NCBI RefSeq assembly: GCF_964204645.1
Contig: NC_134029.1
Location: 17,006,450 to 17,070,449, forward strand
Length of the DNA: 64,000 nucleotides
Direction of reading: 5' to 3'
From: Tubulanus polymorphus
Lineage: Eukaryota; Nemertea; Palaeonemertea; Tubulaniformes; Tubulanidae
Shown in pieces: positions 20,337-30,369 of this stretch. Under the pieces are notes generated by a model. The model ran no database searches, was not told the DNA's origin, and worked only from the letters and a program-made list of their open reading frames with translations. Position 1 is the stretch's first letter. The number at the start of each line of letters is the position of its first letter. A program made the translations under genes and the position numbers.

Positions 20337-20951
20337 TTATTTTATAAACTTATATTCATAGGGAAATTGTAGTCTCAGTAATAATTTTGAACCTTTATTA
20401 TTCTTTAATTTATTCATATATTCATCATGTAATTCAGTAGGTATAATTTGATTTTCTTCCAATGATTGTTGCATAGATTTTTTATCTTTGTTATAAAATA
20501 AAACTAGAAATCTTATATTCTCCCTAAAGTCTTTAACAATTGAATTATATTTTTGATTTAAAACCCATGTTGTTATCCCAAAATGTCTTCCAGAGAAAGC
20601 TAGATAACATAACTCACTTTCTCTAATTTTTGAATCATGTAAATTTGCGCAATCATCTACAATGAATAATGTATTTGATCCTTTATAAGTATCAATTGCT
20701 ATTTTTATACAATTATCTAAATTTTCTTTTACTGTTTTAGGATCTAATATAATAAACTTTTTTATCTTAACTATATCTCTATTATATGTTTTATTCATTT
20801 CATAAGTAGGACAGAATAATATTATATTATCAAAATGATTCTTATAAATAGTTTCTAACAAGTCTAATATGAAATGTGTTTTACCACAATTGGTTACTCC
20901 AGTAACTACTAACATATTATGCGGTTCAAATATAAATAAATCTTTATTCAT
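20337..20951 (-). CDS. FtsK/HerA-type genome packaging ATPase (A32-like), copy 1
   Basis: A 204-residue ATPase with Walker A GVTNCGKTHF at about 17-26 and Walker B TLFIVDDCAN near 115-124, followed by a conserved SGRHFGITTWVLNQ segment typical of poxvirus A32-like packaging ATPases. It would pump the element's DNA into capsids. The frame is intact here, whereas copy 2 has a stop close to the end. Its ATG overlaps the integrase stop by 8 bases, so the two are probably co-transcribed. The leader reads AAAAGAATAAATG. Confidence 0.9.
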   Translation of the reverse strand: MNKDLFIFEPHNMLVVTGVTNCGKTHFILDLLETIYKNHFDNIILFCPTYEMNKTYNRDIVKIKKFIILDPKTVKENLDNCIKIAIDTYKGSNTLFIVDDCANLHDSKIRESELCYLAFSGRHFGITTWVLNQKYNSIVKDFRENIRFLVLFYNKDKKSMQQSLEENQIIPTELHDEYMNKLKNNKGSKLLLRLQFPYEYKFIK

Positions 20952-22029
20952 TTATTCTTTTAATTTTACTAGATAAAATCCATTCATTAAATTTATCATC
21001 ATATCCTTTATATTTCACCAAAGAATACTTTTTTCCTTTAAGAGTTTTTGTTTTCAATACTTTTTCTATTTTGTATTCTATTTCATCTGGATTTGGTACA
21101 AGTGATAATTTTTGTTCATAGAAATAACCTAATATTTATTCATCTTTTAGATCTTCTAGTTTATAAACAAATGGTTTAGTTAATATTATCTTTTTAATCT
21201 TGAATATTTCCTCAGTAAAATTTGGGGTATAACCTTTATAAAATGTTTTTCTATATTTAGATATTCTTATGTGTTGTCCTATTTTAAATTTAGGTTCACC
21301 GAAATCATGTGTAACAAACACACCATACAAATTATTCCAAACTATTTCTGAATTATCTTCTTTTCTAGCTTGTATAGGTTTCATACCAATACTTGAATGT
21401 TTAGAATTATTATAACCTTTCACTAAATCATCTAATACATCGATATATTTATATGTTTCATTAGCAGTAAAGTATTTCCACATTCTAGTTTTCAATGTTT
21501 TATTAAATCTTTCTATAATAGATGCTTTTTTATCTGAATGTGTTGAAAAATAATCTACATCGTTATCAGATAATAGTTTTTTAAAATGTTTGTTATAAAA
21601 TTCCTTACCTTCATCAAATTGTATCTTATCTGGAATAGCTTCTTTAAATATTGATTTAAAAGCATTTGTCACCTCTATTCCAGTTTTATTTTTGATTGGA
21701 ATTGACCATGCGTATCTACTGAATATGTCTATAACATTTAATATCCAGAAATATCCTTTGTTGTATTCTTCTAAGTTCTTCATGTCAATTAAATCTGCTT
21801 GCCATTGTTGATCGATATATGAAACCATAACTTTTCTTGTTAAATAAGTTCTATCCATTTTCTTGTGGATTTGATATGTTGGTTGATTTTGTAACCATGA
21901 TTTTAATTCACTATATTTTATATTTTCATTATCAGATTTAATTTTACTCCATAATTCTGAAACGTTAGAATATGATACTTCACTTTCTGGGTTATAATAT
22001 AAATCTCTTAAATATTGTTCTTTTTTCAT
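20944..22029 (-). pseudogene. Retrovirus-like DDE integrase with chromodomain-like tail (copy 1), one stop
   Basis: Inserts the linear element into chromosomes. The open frame of 361 codons has a single TAA at 21136-21138, leaving 297 residues. The catalytic core reads QWQADLIDM (Asp), IQFDEGKEF (Asp) and KASIIERFNK (Glu). An SH3-like region (KIGQHIRISKYRKTFYKGY) follows. The part beyond the stop encodes a chromodomain-like module (IEKVLKTKT ... YSLVKYKGYDDKFNEWI), which could direct integration to particular chromatin. Copy 2 preserves the full length without a stop. Confidence 0.92.
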
Positions 22030-22035
22030 CTTCTT

Positions 22036-22407
22036 TTAATCCATTAATAATAATTTAGATTTAGTTTCAATGATTTATGATTTGACTTATTTTCTGGTAT
22101 GATAGGTTTATTGTCATTGGAATCATCTTTATCATCAGATTTGAATTTTGATTTATATATTACACCGGATAATATAATAACTGTTACTACTAATCAAATT
22201 GTAATATATAATTTATAATTACTTCCAGCATTAGAAGAATCAGATGGATTATTACTTGAATCAATATCAGATAAAGTCTGTGATTCATTTATATCAGTTA
22301 ATTTCTTTTTCTTAGTTTTTTTTTAATTCTGCAGATCTTTTACCTAATTCTCTTGCCCATTTAATTTGTTTTTCAGATCTAACCTTTTTCATAACGCTAT
22401 CACTCAT
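22036..22407 (-). pseudogene. About 120-aa single-pass membrane protein, frameshifted (copy 1)
   Basis: Begins MSDSVMKKVRSEKQIKWAREL with a short basic region, then loses frame in a T-run near 22320 (one or two bases longer than copy 2). The remaining frame encodes an Asn/Ser linker, a membrane segment and a Lys/Asp-rich tail, as in 62178-62540. The start overlaps the end of the upstream 200-aa gene by 8 bases. Function unknown. Confidence 0.6.
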
Positions 22408-23009
22408 TTATTTTAGTTAATTTTTGTTCTGATTCATTTTCTGTTTCCCCATTTGGTTGTAGTTCATCTGTTTCGTTCTTCACTGATTTATATTCCATAG
22501 GCTTGATATCCGAAAATGTTATGACACCAGTAGAAATTAATGTCATAACCGATCCTAATTGGAATGAAGCATATCTAACCCATTTGTGTAATTCAGTCAT
22601 AACTAAGTAGTCATTTTTCAAATCACTATATAATTTATTTATCATTAATTGGTATTAACTGGTTACATAATTTTGAATAACATTTGACAATACCATCTGA
22701 AATAGAATCATTTATTCGGGCTGCTAATCTTGCCTCTTCATAAATCTTAAAATATTTTTTTACTTTATCTGGTTTCATAGCATCTAATTCTTGAAAAGTA
22801 ATAATTCTATTTAGAAACTCTCTACACTTTCCGCTAGCAATCAATAGTTCAAGATGGTGTTTACAATATAAATAGTATTCATAATCTATATTACAATTAA
22901 CTTGAATATTATTTTCAATTTTGGCCGGAATATCCTTATTATCACTAATGCCCAAATCATCTAATGTTTTTTCAATATCAATATTATTCTTACTCGACTT
23001 CTTTGACAT
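22400..23009 (-). pseudogene. About 200-aa Polinton protein, frameshifted (copy 1)
   Basis: N-terminal 120 residues (22635-23009) include DYEYYLYCKHHLELLI and ITFQELDAMKPDKVKKYFKIYEEA. The C-terminal 80 residues (22400-22645) include LVMTELHKWVRYASFQLGSVMTLISTGVITF, a possible membrane or amphipathic segment. The frame breaks near 22640 relative to copy 2, where the gene is intact. The leader is CTAATATAAATG. I do not recognise its function; its position with integrase and ATPase suggests a late or assembly role. Confidence 0.65.
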
Positions 23010-23110
23010 TTATATTAGAGAAATTTAATAAGAAAAATATTATAAGTATTATAAAATGATACCAGTATCTCTTTAGATTAATACTAGCTTAGTTAAAGGT
23101 AAAGAATTTT

Positions 23111-23201
23111 AGTATTAGTTATTGTTTTTTAGTATTTTTTATTTGCGATATAAAGTATTCTTTTTTGAAAAGAAAATATTAAAAAAACAATAACTAATAC
23201 T
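23111..23201. repeat. Stem-loop in minus-strand leader region (copy 1)
   Basis: AGTATTAGTTATTGTTTTTT (23111-23130) pairs with AAAAAAACAATAACTAATACT (to 23201) around a 33-base loop. Copy 2 keeps the left arm (63251 onwards) but its right arm has diverged. No gene is seen between 23010 and 23309. Confidence 0.6.
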
Positions 23202-23309
23202 AGCTAGTTGAAGATATGTAATTTCTAATATATTTTATTTGAATTCTATTTGATATCGCACTACTTTTGTTTATCTATTAGGAGCAGTAATTATAACTGT
23301 CCAGATAAG

Positions 23310-23525
23310 TCATTTCGGATCCTTGATATCAAATTCCTCAACATATTGTTCATTATTTGGATTATTGTTCCATTGATCAATAAATTTCTTTGCCTTTGTT
23401 AACTGTTCTAAATATAACTGTAAATCTAGTTTATTAGATTTGATTTGATTTTCTTTCTTTTCAAGAGGTCTTAAATTTTTCCAATTCCAAATAAGTTTTT
23501 TATTGTATTCATCATTCCTTTCCAT
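23310..23525 (-). pseudogene. Truncated HNH endonuclease, C-terminal remnant (copy 1)
   Basis: The 71 codons match the C-terminal part of the HNH gene at 24998-25666 (DEYNKKLIWNWKNLRPLEKKEN), with the tail closer to copy 2 (QWNNNPNNEQYVE). The N-terminal two thirds, including the first catalytic His, are missing. It marks either a duplicated HNH gene or the original gene interrupted by the 1.4 kb inserted segment. Confidence 0.7.
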
Positions 23526-23732
23526 TTATAAATCAAATTTTTATTAAAATTGATTAACATTTTAGAATCCTCTTCCATTTCTTCGACTAACGTCATCCTT
23601 TTTCATTCCTCGCTGCTTTTGATAAGTCATTTCGGATCCTCGATAATAAATCCTCAACTGAAAATCAATTCAACGAAACGACTGGTGGAAATATTATTTC
23701 ATAAACACATATATTTATTATGTAAATTTTAG

Positions 23733-24095
23733 CGATCGATAATAGAACAATGGAGAACAATAGAAAAGCGGTCCAATCGGACCGGTTATTGCAAAATACA
23801 CAGTTATATTTTTATTCTGTAAACTACAACATTCAAACATAGAAATGTAACCCATCAATACTGAGCAGCTGTTTCCGTCAACAACGATCAATAATAGAAC
23901 AATGGAGAACAATAGAAAAGCGGTCCAATCGGACCGGTTATTGCGCAATACTTAGTTAACAGTAAACAATCAATACAGAACAACCGCCGCCATTAACAAC
24001 GATCAATAATAGAACAATGGAGAACAATAGAAAAGCGGTCCAATCGGACCGGTTATTGCGCAATACTTAGTGAACAGTAAACAATACAATATTAA
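23733..24095. repeat. Three tandem repeats with a GGTCC hairpin
   Basis: Copies start at 23733, 23883 and 24000 with CGATC(G/A)ATAATAGAACAA. Each contains CGGTCCAATCGGACCG, a perfect 6-bp stem with a 4-base loop (first at 23769-23784). They lie just downstream of the minus-strand gene at 24163-24630. Possible terminator, replication or recombination sites; the function is not known. Confidence 0.75.
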
Positions 24096-24162
24096 AACAG
24101 ATATATACAATCGAGATTACATTTTTTGATATCTATATTACAAAGACCTCCAGTGTTATAAT

Positions 24163-24630
24163 TTATAATTTTGTCCAGAATTCTTTAATTACTGGATTGT
24201 TTCCAATCATTTCTTCAATTTCTGGTAAATATCTGACTACTTCACTAAATGCTAATCCTAATATTTTGAATTTTTCATATTTTATTAATCTACCTACTCT
24301 TCTCAGTTTTCTTTCAAAACCGGCACTGATATCTCCACTCATTTTCTTAGTTTTCGATTCTTTGAGTCCCAACAGCAATTTAAGTCGCGTTGCTGGTAAT
24401 TTTGGTAATTGTAGTTCGCGCGGTAATTGTTTATTATGTATTACATCACTCAGAATTTTCACCATTTCTTGATGATAGTCCAAATGTTCTTGTAATTTTT
24501 GTGAAGTTTGTTCGTCAATTACGAGAGTTTTATCCTCCATTTCTATTGATTCCTGTGTTTCACTATCCGTCGTTTCTGGTTCCTCATCCATTGGTTGGCT
24601 TGGAATTTCTGGTTGATCTCTGTATTCCAT
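24163..24630 (-). CDS. 155-aa protein of unknown origin (copy 1 accessory gene)
   Basis: Starts MEYRDQPEIPSQPMDEEPET, an acidic disordered N-terminus of about 50 residues, followed by helices containing QLPKLPATRLKLLLGLKES and LGLAFSEVVRYLPEIEEMIG. No membrane segment or catalytic motif is seen. Base composition and codon use are less AT-biased than the neighbouring genes, which suggests acquisition from a different source. The leader lacks the TAAATG signature. I do not recognise the family. Confidence 0.5.
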   Translation of the reverse strand: MEYRDQPEIPSQPMDEEPETTDSETQESIEMEDKTLVIDEQTSQKLQEHLDYHQEMVKILSDVIHNKQLPRELQLPKLPATRLKLLLGLKESKTKKMSGDISAGFERKLRRVGRLIKYEKFKILGLAFSEVVRYLPEIEEMIGNNPVIKEFWTKL

Positions 24631-24997
24631 TTTAATCTAAAAGATGTCGTGAAAATGAATTACTGTACTTAAATATGTTTAAAGGTTTCCCTACTTCATA
24701 ATAACTACAAAAAACGGTACTTACACTTAGATTTAGAACTGTAAACTGTGTTTTGAGAGAGAATATCCAATACGTACTATGTATGTGAAAGTTGATTTCT
24801 AACTGCCGACGTGGCGCACGTTCAACCAAACTAATTATTTCTGCACGTTTGCCTGGATTGTAACAGATGTTCCTTTGTGATGAAGTTAATTAATTCTTTA
24901 GAATTGAAAACAAGATATATTTGGCAACATATGTTTTAGTAGTAAGCAAAAGCTATGTATTATATACATACAAAGCTCAAATAGAATTGCCAGCTTT

Positions 24998-25666
24998 CTA
25001 ACCACTGATTAAAACCTCAGAATGCGGTTGATTCTGTGAAATACTATTCCACAATTCAACAAATGTCTTTGCTTTATCCAGTTGATCTAAATATAACTGT
25101 AAATCTAGTTTATTAGATTTAATTATGTTTTCCTTCTTTTCTAAAGGTCTTAGATTCTTCCAATTCCAAATAAGTTTTTTATTGTATTCATCATTCATGT
25201 CAAATTTAGAAATCGGCAACACGTGATCAATATGAAAGTATTCACCATAATTATCTATATTCATTTTATCATCGAATTGATATATTATCCATGATTTGAG
25301 AAATTCATCTGAACAACCCAACAAATTAGATAATGTTTCTGAATGTGTTTCTTTGTTGAATAATTGTGTTAATCTAGATCTTAAGCATTGTTTCAATCTA
25401 AAATTAAGATCTGTTTGATATCTTTCTCTCATATATTCTGCCATATAATAATTATAATGTTCTATATTATCTTCTCGGTATTGTTTGGTGTATAGTTTAA
25501 AACAAGTTTTACAGCAATATTGAAAACCATCTTTGCTAATCTTACGCTTATTAAATTCTGTTATAGCTAATTTATCTATTTCACATTTAGAACACTTCTT
25601 GTAGTATATATTTATGACACCAGTGTTATTTGTAATATTGATAGTTCGTGGTTGTTCTGGTTCCAT
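24998..25666 (-). CDS. HNH endonuclease (copy 1, intact)
   Basis: A 222-residue protein next to the right terminal repeat. Residues about 25-60 carry a Cys-rich zinc site (CSKCEIDKL ... CCKTCF). The HNH core near 140-180 reads YFHIDHVLPISKF ... NWKNLRPLEKKENIIKSNK, with the catalytic His of IDH and the later Asn residues. Such nucleases cut DNA and may act in element mobility or against competing elements. The leader is ATATGTATAATAAATG and starts only about 25 bases inside the terminal repeat. Copy 2 has a version where the catalytic His is Asp. Confidence 0.85.
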   Translation of the reverse strand: MEPEQPRTINITNNTGVINIYYKKCSKCEIDKLAITEFNKRKISKDGFQYCCKTCFKLYTKQYREDNIEHYNYYMAEYMRERYQTDLNFRLKQCLRSRLTQLFNKETHSETLSNLLGCSDEFLKSWIIYQFDDKMNIDNYGEYFHIDHVLPISKFDMNDEYNKKLIWNWKNLRPLEKKENIIKSNKLDLQLYLDQLDKAKTFVELWNSISQNQPHSEVLISG

Positions 25667-25689
25667 TTATTATACATATTTTTTTACTA

Positions 25690-26130
25690 AATTGATTTTA
25701 GAAGTTCAATGATTTATATCATGTATCATTTCAATCACACTTTACTAATACTTTTAATGTTTAAACATCTAACTCATACAAATATAAATAGTGAAATAAT
25801 GTTGTAAATATATACTTTTATATTGAATAATCTGTCAATTTAAATGTTATTCGTGTATATGATTATTTTAAGAGTAATAGGGGTAATAGGCTTTCAGGTT
25901 AAAGGTTGAACGGGCGGGTGAGTAAAAAATGAAAATAATTACATTTTCTACTTGAATTAGGAGTGAAACTCATAAAAATGAAAAATAAATTCGAGTGTGT
26001 GAGAATTTATTTTTCATTTTTATGAGTTTCGCGAGTAATTCAAGTAGAAATTGTAATTATTTTCATGTTTTTCATTTTTACGAGCTCGACCGTTCGACCT
26101 TTGGCTTGAAAGCCTATTACCCCTATTACT
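25690..26130 (-). repeat. Right terminal inverted repeat, Polinton copy 1
   Basis: Reverse complement of the left repeat of copy 2 (45676-46079), with small insertions. The inner about 180 bp (25690-25872) are ordinary unique sequence; the outer 258 bp form a palindrome. It ends CCCTATTACT. Confidence 0.9.
25873..26130. repeat. Terminal palindrome of Polinton copy 1
   Basis: Starts AGTAATAGGGGTAATAGGCT and ends with the reverse complement of that. The arms are about 120 bases with scattered mismatches around a loop of about 10 bases (GAGTGTGTGA, near 25990). The end of the element can therefore fold back on itself. Copy 2 has a related palindrome at the equivalent left end. Confidence 0.9.
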
Positions 26131-26878
26131 AAAACAGAGCAGTTGGCATCCCTGCACATTTGAAAACTAGAGGACCAAAGGTCCTGAGGCTCGAAATATG
26201 TAAGCAACCGACTTACTATTGATGATGCAACGCGATGCAACGCGACGATCGCGTCGCATCGCAAGGTCGACCTACGCCCGGCTTTAGATACGATTAGAGG
26301 GGTTGAGACACGAAGGTATCATTCTAGCCATGATGCATGTTTAATCCATATACTATCAAGGTTACAAAGTACTTACCACTGACCATATGATACAGTCTGC
26401 TCTTGGGACAATCGCCAAGAACCCATGACATAGGTCAATAACCATGCAGTCCATGGGGTACAAGCTTTACATCCACGTGTTAACACAGTTGATTTGACGC
26501 TCTTCACAGACTGAACAAAAGGCCAACTGCTCCAGCTGTACGCTTAGGGCCTGGAGCTTTTCTAACGATCCACCAAGTGGAACAGAATAAATATTTTCCA
26601 TCTCCAGGGTAAAAATCCCCTAGGTAAAAATCTCCTATGTAAAAATCCCTAATTCTTCAAAGTAGGTAAATATCCCCCTCTTTATGAATGCATTCTAAGT
26701 AGATATACAATCTTAAGGTCAATTAATTCATATTACTGATACATATATCCAATTAATTCATATTTTTCTGTGGAACACCATAAGGATATCATGAGCATAC
26801 AAACTATAGTATATGATACATAACAAATTCACAGTTCGTTGATACTAAATTTATTAGTACTTAAGGTTATCGCACAGC
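26131..26878. other. Host spacer, no gene identified
   Basis: No convincing coding exon. It holds a GC-richer patch (26220-26280) and tandem-like AAAAATCCCCTAGGTAAAAATC sequence at 26608-26680 that is repeated in inverted form near 32202-32250. That pair may be the ends of an unknown element enclosing the DIRS insertion. Confidence 0.5.
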
Positions 26879-27095
26879 TTAACCCTTTCAGTGCGTCTAC
26901 ACCGCAGCGCGGTGTATAAATTGGTGATGGATTTTGCTAGTACACCGCACGACAGTGTATTGATGTAATTAGTAATTATCTCTCTTGAAAAATGACAGCA
27001 CCTGTCAAACATAGTGAAATACTGGTAACGATACACCGCACCGCGGTGTAGATGCACTATAGTGGTAGTCCTATTAGTCAACACGCTAGGGTGGA
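26879..27095. mobile_element. piggyBac-type MITE or fragment
   Basis: TTAACCCTTTCAGTGCG at 26879 has the TTAA plus CCC start of piggyBac termini. Inside, TACACCGC...GCGGTGTA stems occur twice. A reverse-complement end, GCACTGAAAGGGTTAA, occurs at about 31823-31838 beyond the DIRS element, so the MITE may have been split by that insertion; alternatively there are two MITE ends. Confidence 0.45.
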
Positions 27096-27140
27096 ATTTA
27101 AAAAAATTTTCAAATTATCTCCAGCACTATAGGGTATTAA

Positions 27141-27384
27141 TTTGAAAGTTAAACGAGCCTTACCTGAAAGGTGAAGTTTGACTGGAATTCTATAGAGTGA
27201 GGTTATGGGTTGGAGATCAAATGAGATATGCCTCGCACATGCGCCATCAGTATTCAACAAATACTGTTTTGGAGCCCTAACAATGGGAGTGGAAGGGAGG
27301 GCATTTGATCTCCAACCCATAACCTCACTCTATAGAATTCCAGTCAAACTTCACCTTTCAGGTAAGGCTCGTTTAACTTTCAAA
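27141..27384. repeat. Perfect 83-bp inverted repeat beside the DIRS element
   Basis: 27141-27223 and 27302-27384 are exact reverse complements, separated by 78 bases. Each arm contains GGTTATGGGTTGGAGATCAA, related to the DIRS terminus, and the spacer starts with GAGATATGCCTCGC as in the right DIRS end. Probably a rearranged DIRS terminus or a second truncated copy. Confidence 0.8.
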
Positions 27385-27495
27385 TTGTATTTCGTTTCGG
27401 TTATGGGTTTTGGAGACCCAATGAGACTTCAAAGAAGCGACAAAACAGTAACAACTCAAATGTACGTAGTATTGCGAAAATTTATTAACATATAA

Positions 27496-28260
27496 TCACT
27501 TCTTCAATACTCCTTCCACAAAATTCTGCGAATCATGTTTAATTGGTTTTCCATAATACTTAGCAAAAGTCGCTGCGTTAGACCAACCAGCCGTTTTCAA
27601 AATATCTTCCAAAGGCACATCGTTCAGCTTAGCTTTCGAGGTAGCTGCCGCCCTTACACTATGAGGCTTAAATACTTTTGTATCAATTCCAGCCTGCGAC
27701 ATCGCAGTTTTTACCCATCTGCTTATTGTATCTCTCGAAACTGCTTTGTATGGTTTTACGTAACTAACGAACAATCTAGGTTCAGATTCCCGAATATCCT
27801 TAGTTCTCCTAATATATTCCGACAATGCAAGATGAGCACAAATTAACCTATTTACATAATACTTTTTAATACAAACATCTGGGGGAATATATCCCCTTTG
27901 TGACTGTTTTAAATCGGTTCTCCCAAAATAAAACTTATAATTCTCGTTCTCTTTAATCATCTGATCTAATCGTAACAAACTCAATGACTGCGCTGGTCTG
28001 GCAGCCATAATCAACGATAATAACATCACAAGTTTCAAAGTCAACTATTTCAAACTTAAAAATCTAACAGGCGATAAACTCTCCGCCCAATTTAAAACAA
28101 CAGAAACATCCCATATATAAGTATATCTAACCTGGGGCGGTCTCAAATTGTACAATCCTTTCATAAATCTAGACACCAAGGGGTGAGCCCCTATACTCAT
28201 TGAATTATATCTCCCAACAACTTCTACAATCTGAGCAACAGCAGACCTCGCTGTGTTCAC
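27496..28260 (-). pseudogene. DIRS tyrosine recombinase, one in-frame stop
   Basis: The reading frame is continuous across a single TAG at 28045-28047. The C-terminal catalytic region shows FKPHSVRAAATS (His-x-x-Arg box) and AGWSNAATFAKYYGKP (Trp/His position and nucleophilic Tyr). The upstream Arg box is probably in the ARPAQSLSLL segment. This enzyme would join the circular cDNA to chromosomal DNA. It is the last gene of the element, as expected for DIRS. Confidence 0.85.
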
Positions 28261-28314
28261 TGCACTGTAACTTAAGGTTTCTACATCAACAAGATAAACA
28301 AAAAATTCGAGATA

Positions 28315-28917
28315 CTACTCTACAGAGGGATGAATTGGATTAACTTTCCATTTATTACAAAACCGTTTCCATTTCCTGAGAAAAACTTCATACTGTTGAT
28401 GTGTGCCCTTTTTCCATGAGGCCAACAATATCTCTCTAGTCCTTGTTGAAAACGTCTGTTTTTCTCCTGACCTCCAGAAACTAGACAGGCAACTAATGTC
28501 AGTCTGTCCTTCAACAAGTGAGTTTCTCCCTGTCGCGTTATCAGCCAATCGACTTTCGGCAGAGTTACGGGGATGTCTATCAATAATTTCAAAAGTGTTG
28601 TCATCCATCAGCGGAACTACTAATACTGCTGCTGGAGTTTCGTCCATTCGAATCTTCTGTAGGCATCTTCCCACAAGACTGAAAGGTGGAAACATATAAC
28701 AAAGATTAAATTTCCATGACACATAAAATGCATTGACAATTGTCGCCCCTGGGTCCGGGCGCCATGATACGTAAATCGGCAACTGTGCATTCATTCTAGA
28801 AGCAAATAAGTCAATGGCTGGCATCCCATATTTCATCACAATCTTTCTGAATATAGAGGAATCTAACTTCCATTCTGCTTCATCACAGAAATGTCTGCTC
28901 TCAAAATCCGCATCCAC
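28315..28917 (-). pseudogene. DIRS pol C-terminal domain (connection/methyltransferase-like region)
   Basis: Contains MPAIDLFASRMNAQLPIYVSW and CYMFPPFSLVGRCLQKI, a block regularly found after RNase H in DIRS-type pol proteins. The last 60 residues look like the start of the recombinase N-terminal domain (STRTREILLASWKKGTHQQY). The frame stops at 28315 just before the recombinase. Whether this block is a true methyltransferase cannot be judged here. Confidence 0.65.
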
Positions 28918-28950
28918 ATTTAACTTTCCAGGTATATGTGAAGCTGAAAG

Positions 28951-30310
28951 CTAGATACCCCTTATTTTACACCATTCCCAGATTTCACGACCCAGGCTAT
29001 TAAGGCTTTTGACTTTTGTACCACCCATATGGTTTATATACGAAATGGCAGATGTGTTGTCCATCTTCAGATGGACATGGGTATCTTTCATTTTTGAACA
29101 GAAGGATTTTAGAGCAAAGAATCCGGCTTTTAATTCTAAGAAGTTTATAGATTGATTCTCTTCAGCGTCATCTTTCCTCCATCTCCCTCCAGTTCTATTA
29201 CTCAAGTATTCTGCCCCCCAGCCTTGAAAGGAAGCATCACTTGAAATAACGGCATTCGGTTCCCCTCGAGATATCTTCCGCTCTGCCGTATGCAGGTTCT
29301 CAACCCACCATTTTAATTCCTGTTTCATCTCACATGACACAATCATTGTTTTATCATAATTTCCTTTACTCTTTTGTAAAGCTATGATTTTCTCACCTTC
29401 TAAATTTCTATAGTACATCATTCCATAGTCCACAGCAGGCAAAGCTGCCACGATGAGTCCTATAACCTTTGCCACAATTCTAATCGTCTCAATGTTCTTC
29501 TGTAATAAATTAGAGCAATCAGTTAAGATGTACTCTTTTTTCTTTTCAGTCAGAGTGACTATCATTTCATTGGAGTTTATAACGAAACCCAAATGTGTAA
29601 TAACTTGAGACCCGTCTTTAGTAGTCTTCGTATAATTAATGATATACCCTAATTCTTCTTGCAACTCAATCGTGTCAACCTTATCCTGCTGGGATTGTGA
29701 TTCAGTGTCTGAGATTATAATTTCATCATCAATGTAACCACTTATTGTTATCCCCATCTTCCTTAAGGAAGATAAAACTGGCTTACACAATTTCGTGTAA
29801 GTCCGAGGTCCTGATGCAAGGCCATTTGGTATGCATGTATACTGATACAATTTTCCATTGAACATGAATCTAAGCCATCTCCGGTCTTCCGGGTGGACTG
29901 ATATACAATAATACGCATCTTTAATAATAATCAATAGACTGCATAAAACACCCAGGTGTAACCAGCTTGAGAACAGCTTCAAAAGTGTCCATCTTGAAGT
30001 GATGGTATTCCAGAAATTTATTCAAATTTTTCAAATTCAGAATAACTCGATATGCCCCCTCTTCTTTTTTCGGGCGAATAAAAATATTCGATATAAATTC
30101 TGGATAGCTATGATCAGTCATTTTTATAACACCTGATTCCAAGAATCTATCAAGCTGCACCTGAATAATTGCAGTTTCTGTATCATTAAATCTCAACGGC
30201 TTGGGTACCCAGTGCTGAACTGGTACCTTACCATCAATAAATTCAAGCCTGTGGCCAGAAACATCTCTCAAGATGGTTACATCTGATGTGATCTTTTTCC
30301 AGTTTTCCAA
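28951..30310 (-). pseudogene. DIRS reverse transcriptase and RNase H, frameshifted
   Basis: The RT starts in one frame (29921-30310: FISNIFIRPKKEEGAYRVIL) and continues in another (28951-29982), a frame change near 29930-29980. The catalytic box reads GYIDDEIIIS. RNase H follows: SSDASFQGWGAEY, NFLELKAGFFAL and LKMDNTSAISYIN. The stop at 28951 separates it from the downstream domain. Confidence 0.88.
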
Positions 30311-30369
30311 ATGAAACTGTAGACTTCCAGCGGTTTTAATAGTAAAATCTGACTTTCTACTAACCTGAC

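Larger units (their letters stand above)
23526..24990. other. 1.4 kb segment unique to copy 1 with distinct base composition
   Basis: The segment between the HNH remnant and the full HNH gene has no counterpart in copy 2 as far as the window shows. It is visibly less AT-rich than the surrounding Polinton DNA. It contains three degenerate repeats and one 155-codon gene. A near-repeat GATAAGTCATTTCGGATCC occurs at about 23306 and 23623. It looks like an accessory gene module acquired by this copy. Confidence 0.55.
1..26130 (+). mobile_element. Polinton/Maverick (adintovirus-like) copy 1, left end outside the window
   Basis: A roughly 18 kb element (without the nested retrotransposon) carrying polymerase B, capsid, packaging ATPase and retrovirus-like integrase genes, the defining Polinton set. 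Bases 1-110 are the inner part of the left terminal inverted repeat; they match the reverse complement of about 25690-25800. The right end is set at 26130, where the terminal repeat finishes in CT, as expected for Polintons (5'-AG...CT-3'). The following 6 bases (AAAACA, 26131-26136) are the candidate target duplication, but the left partner is not in the window. A Ty3-type retrotransposon sits inside the polymerase gene. Nearly every large gene carries at least one lesion, so this copy is a fossil rather than an active element. Confidence 0.93.

Noticed and set aside
24632-24829. 65-codon minus-strand frame in the copy 1 accessory segment
   Set aside because: No motif, no leader signature, low-complexity composition.
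25873-26130. Terminal palindrome as a simple independent MITE
   Set aside because: It occupies exactly the same terminal position in both Polintons and provides the AG...CT ends; kept as an alternative but not the preferred reading.
26340-26600. Possible host exon on the minus strand with donor-like GTAAGT near 26370
   Set aside because: Frames are short and change; no recognisable protein and no partner exon.
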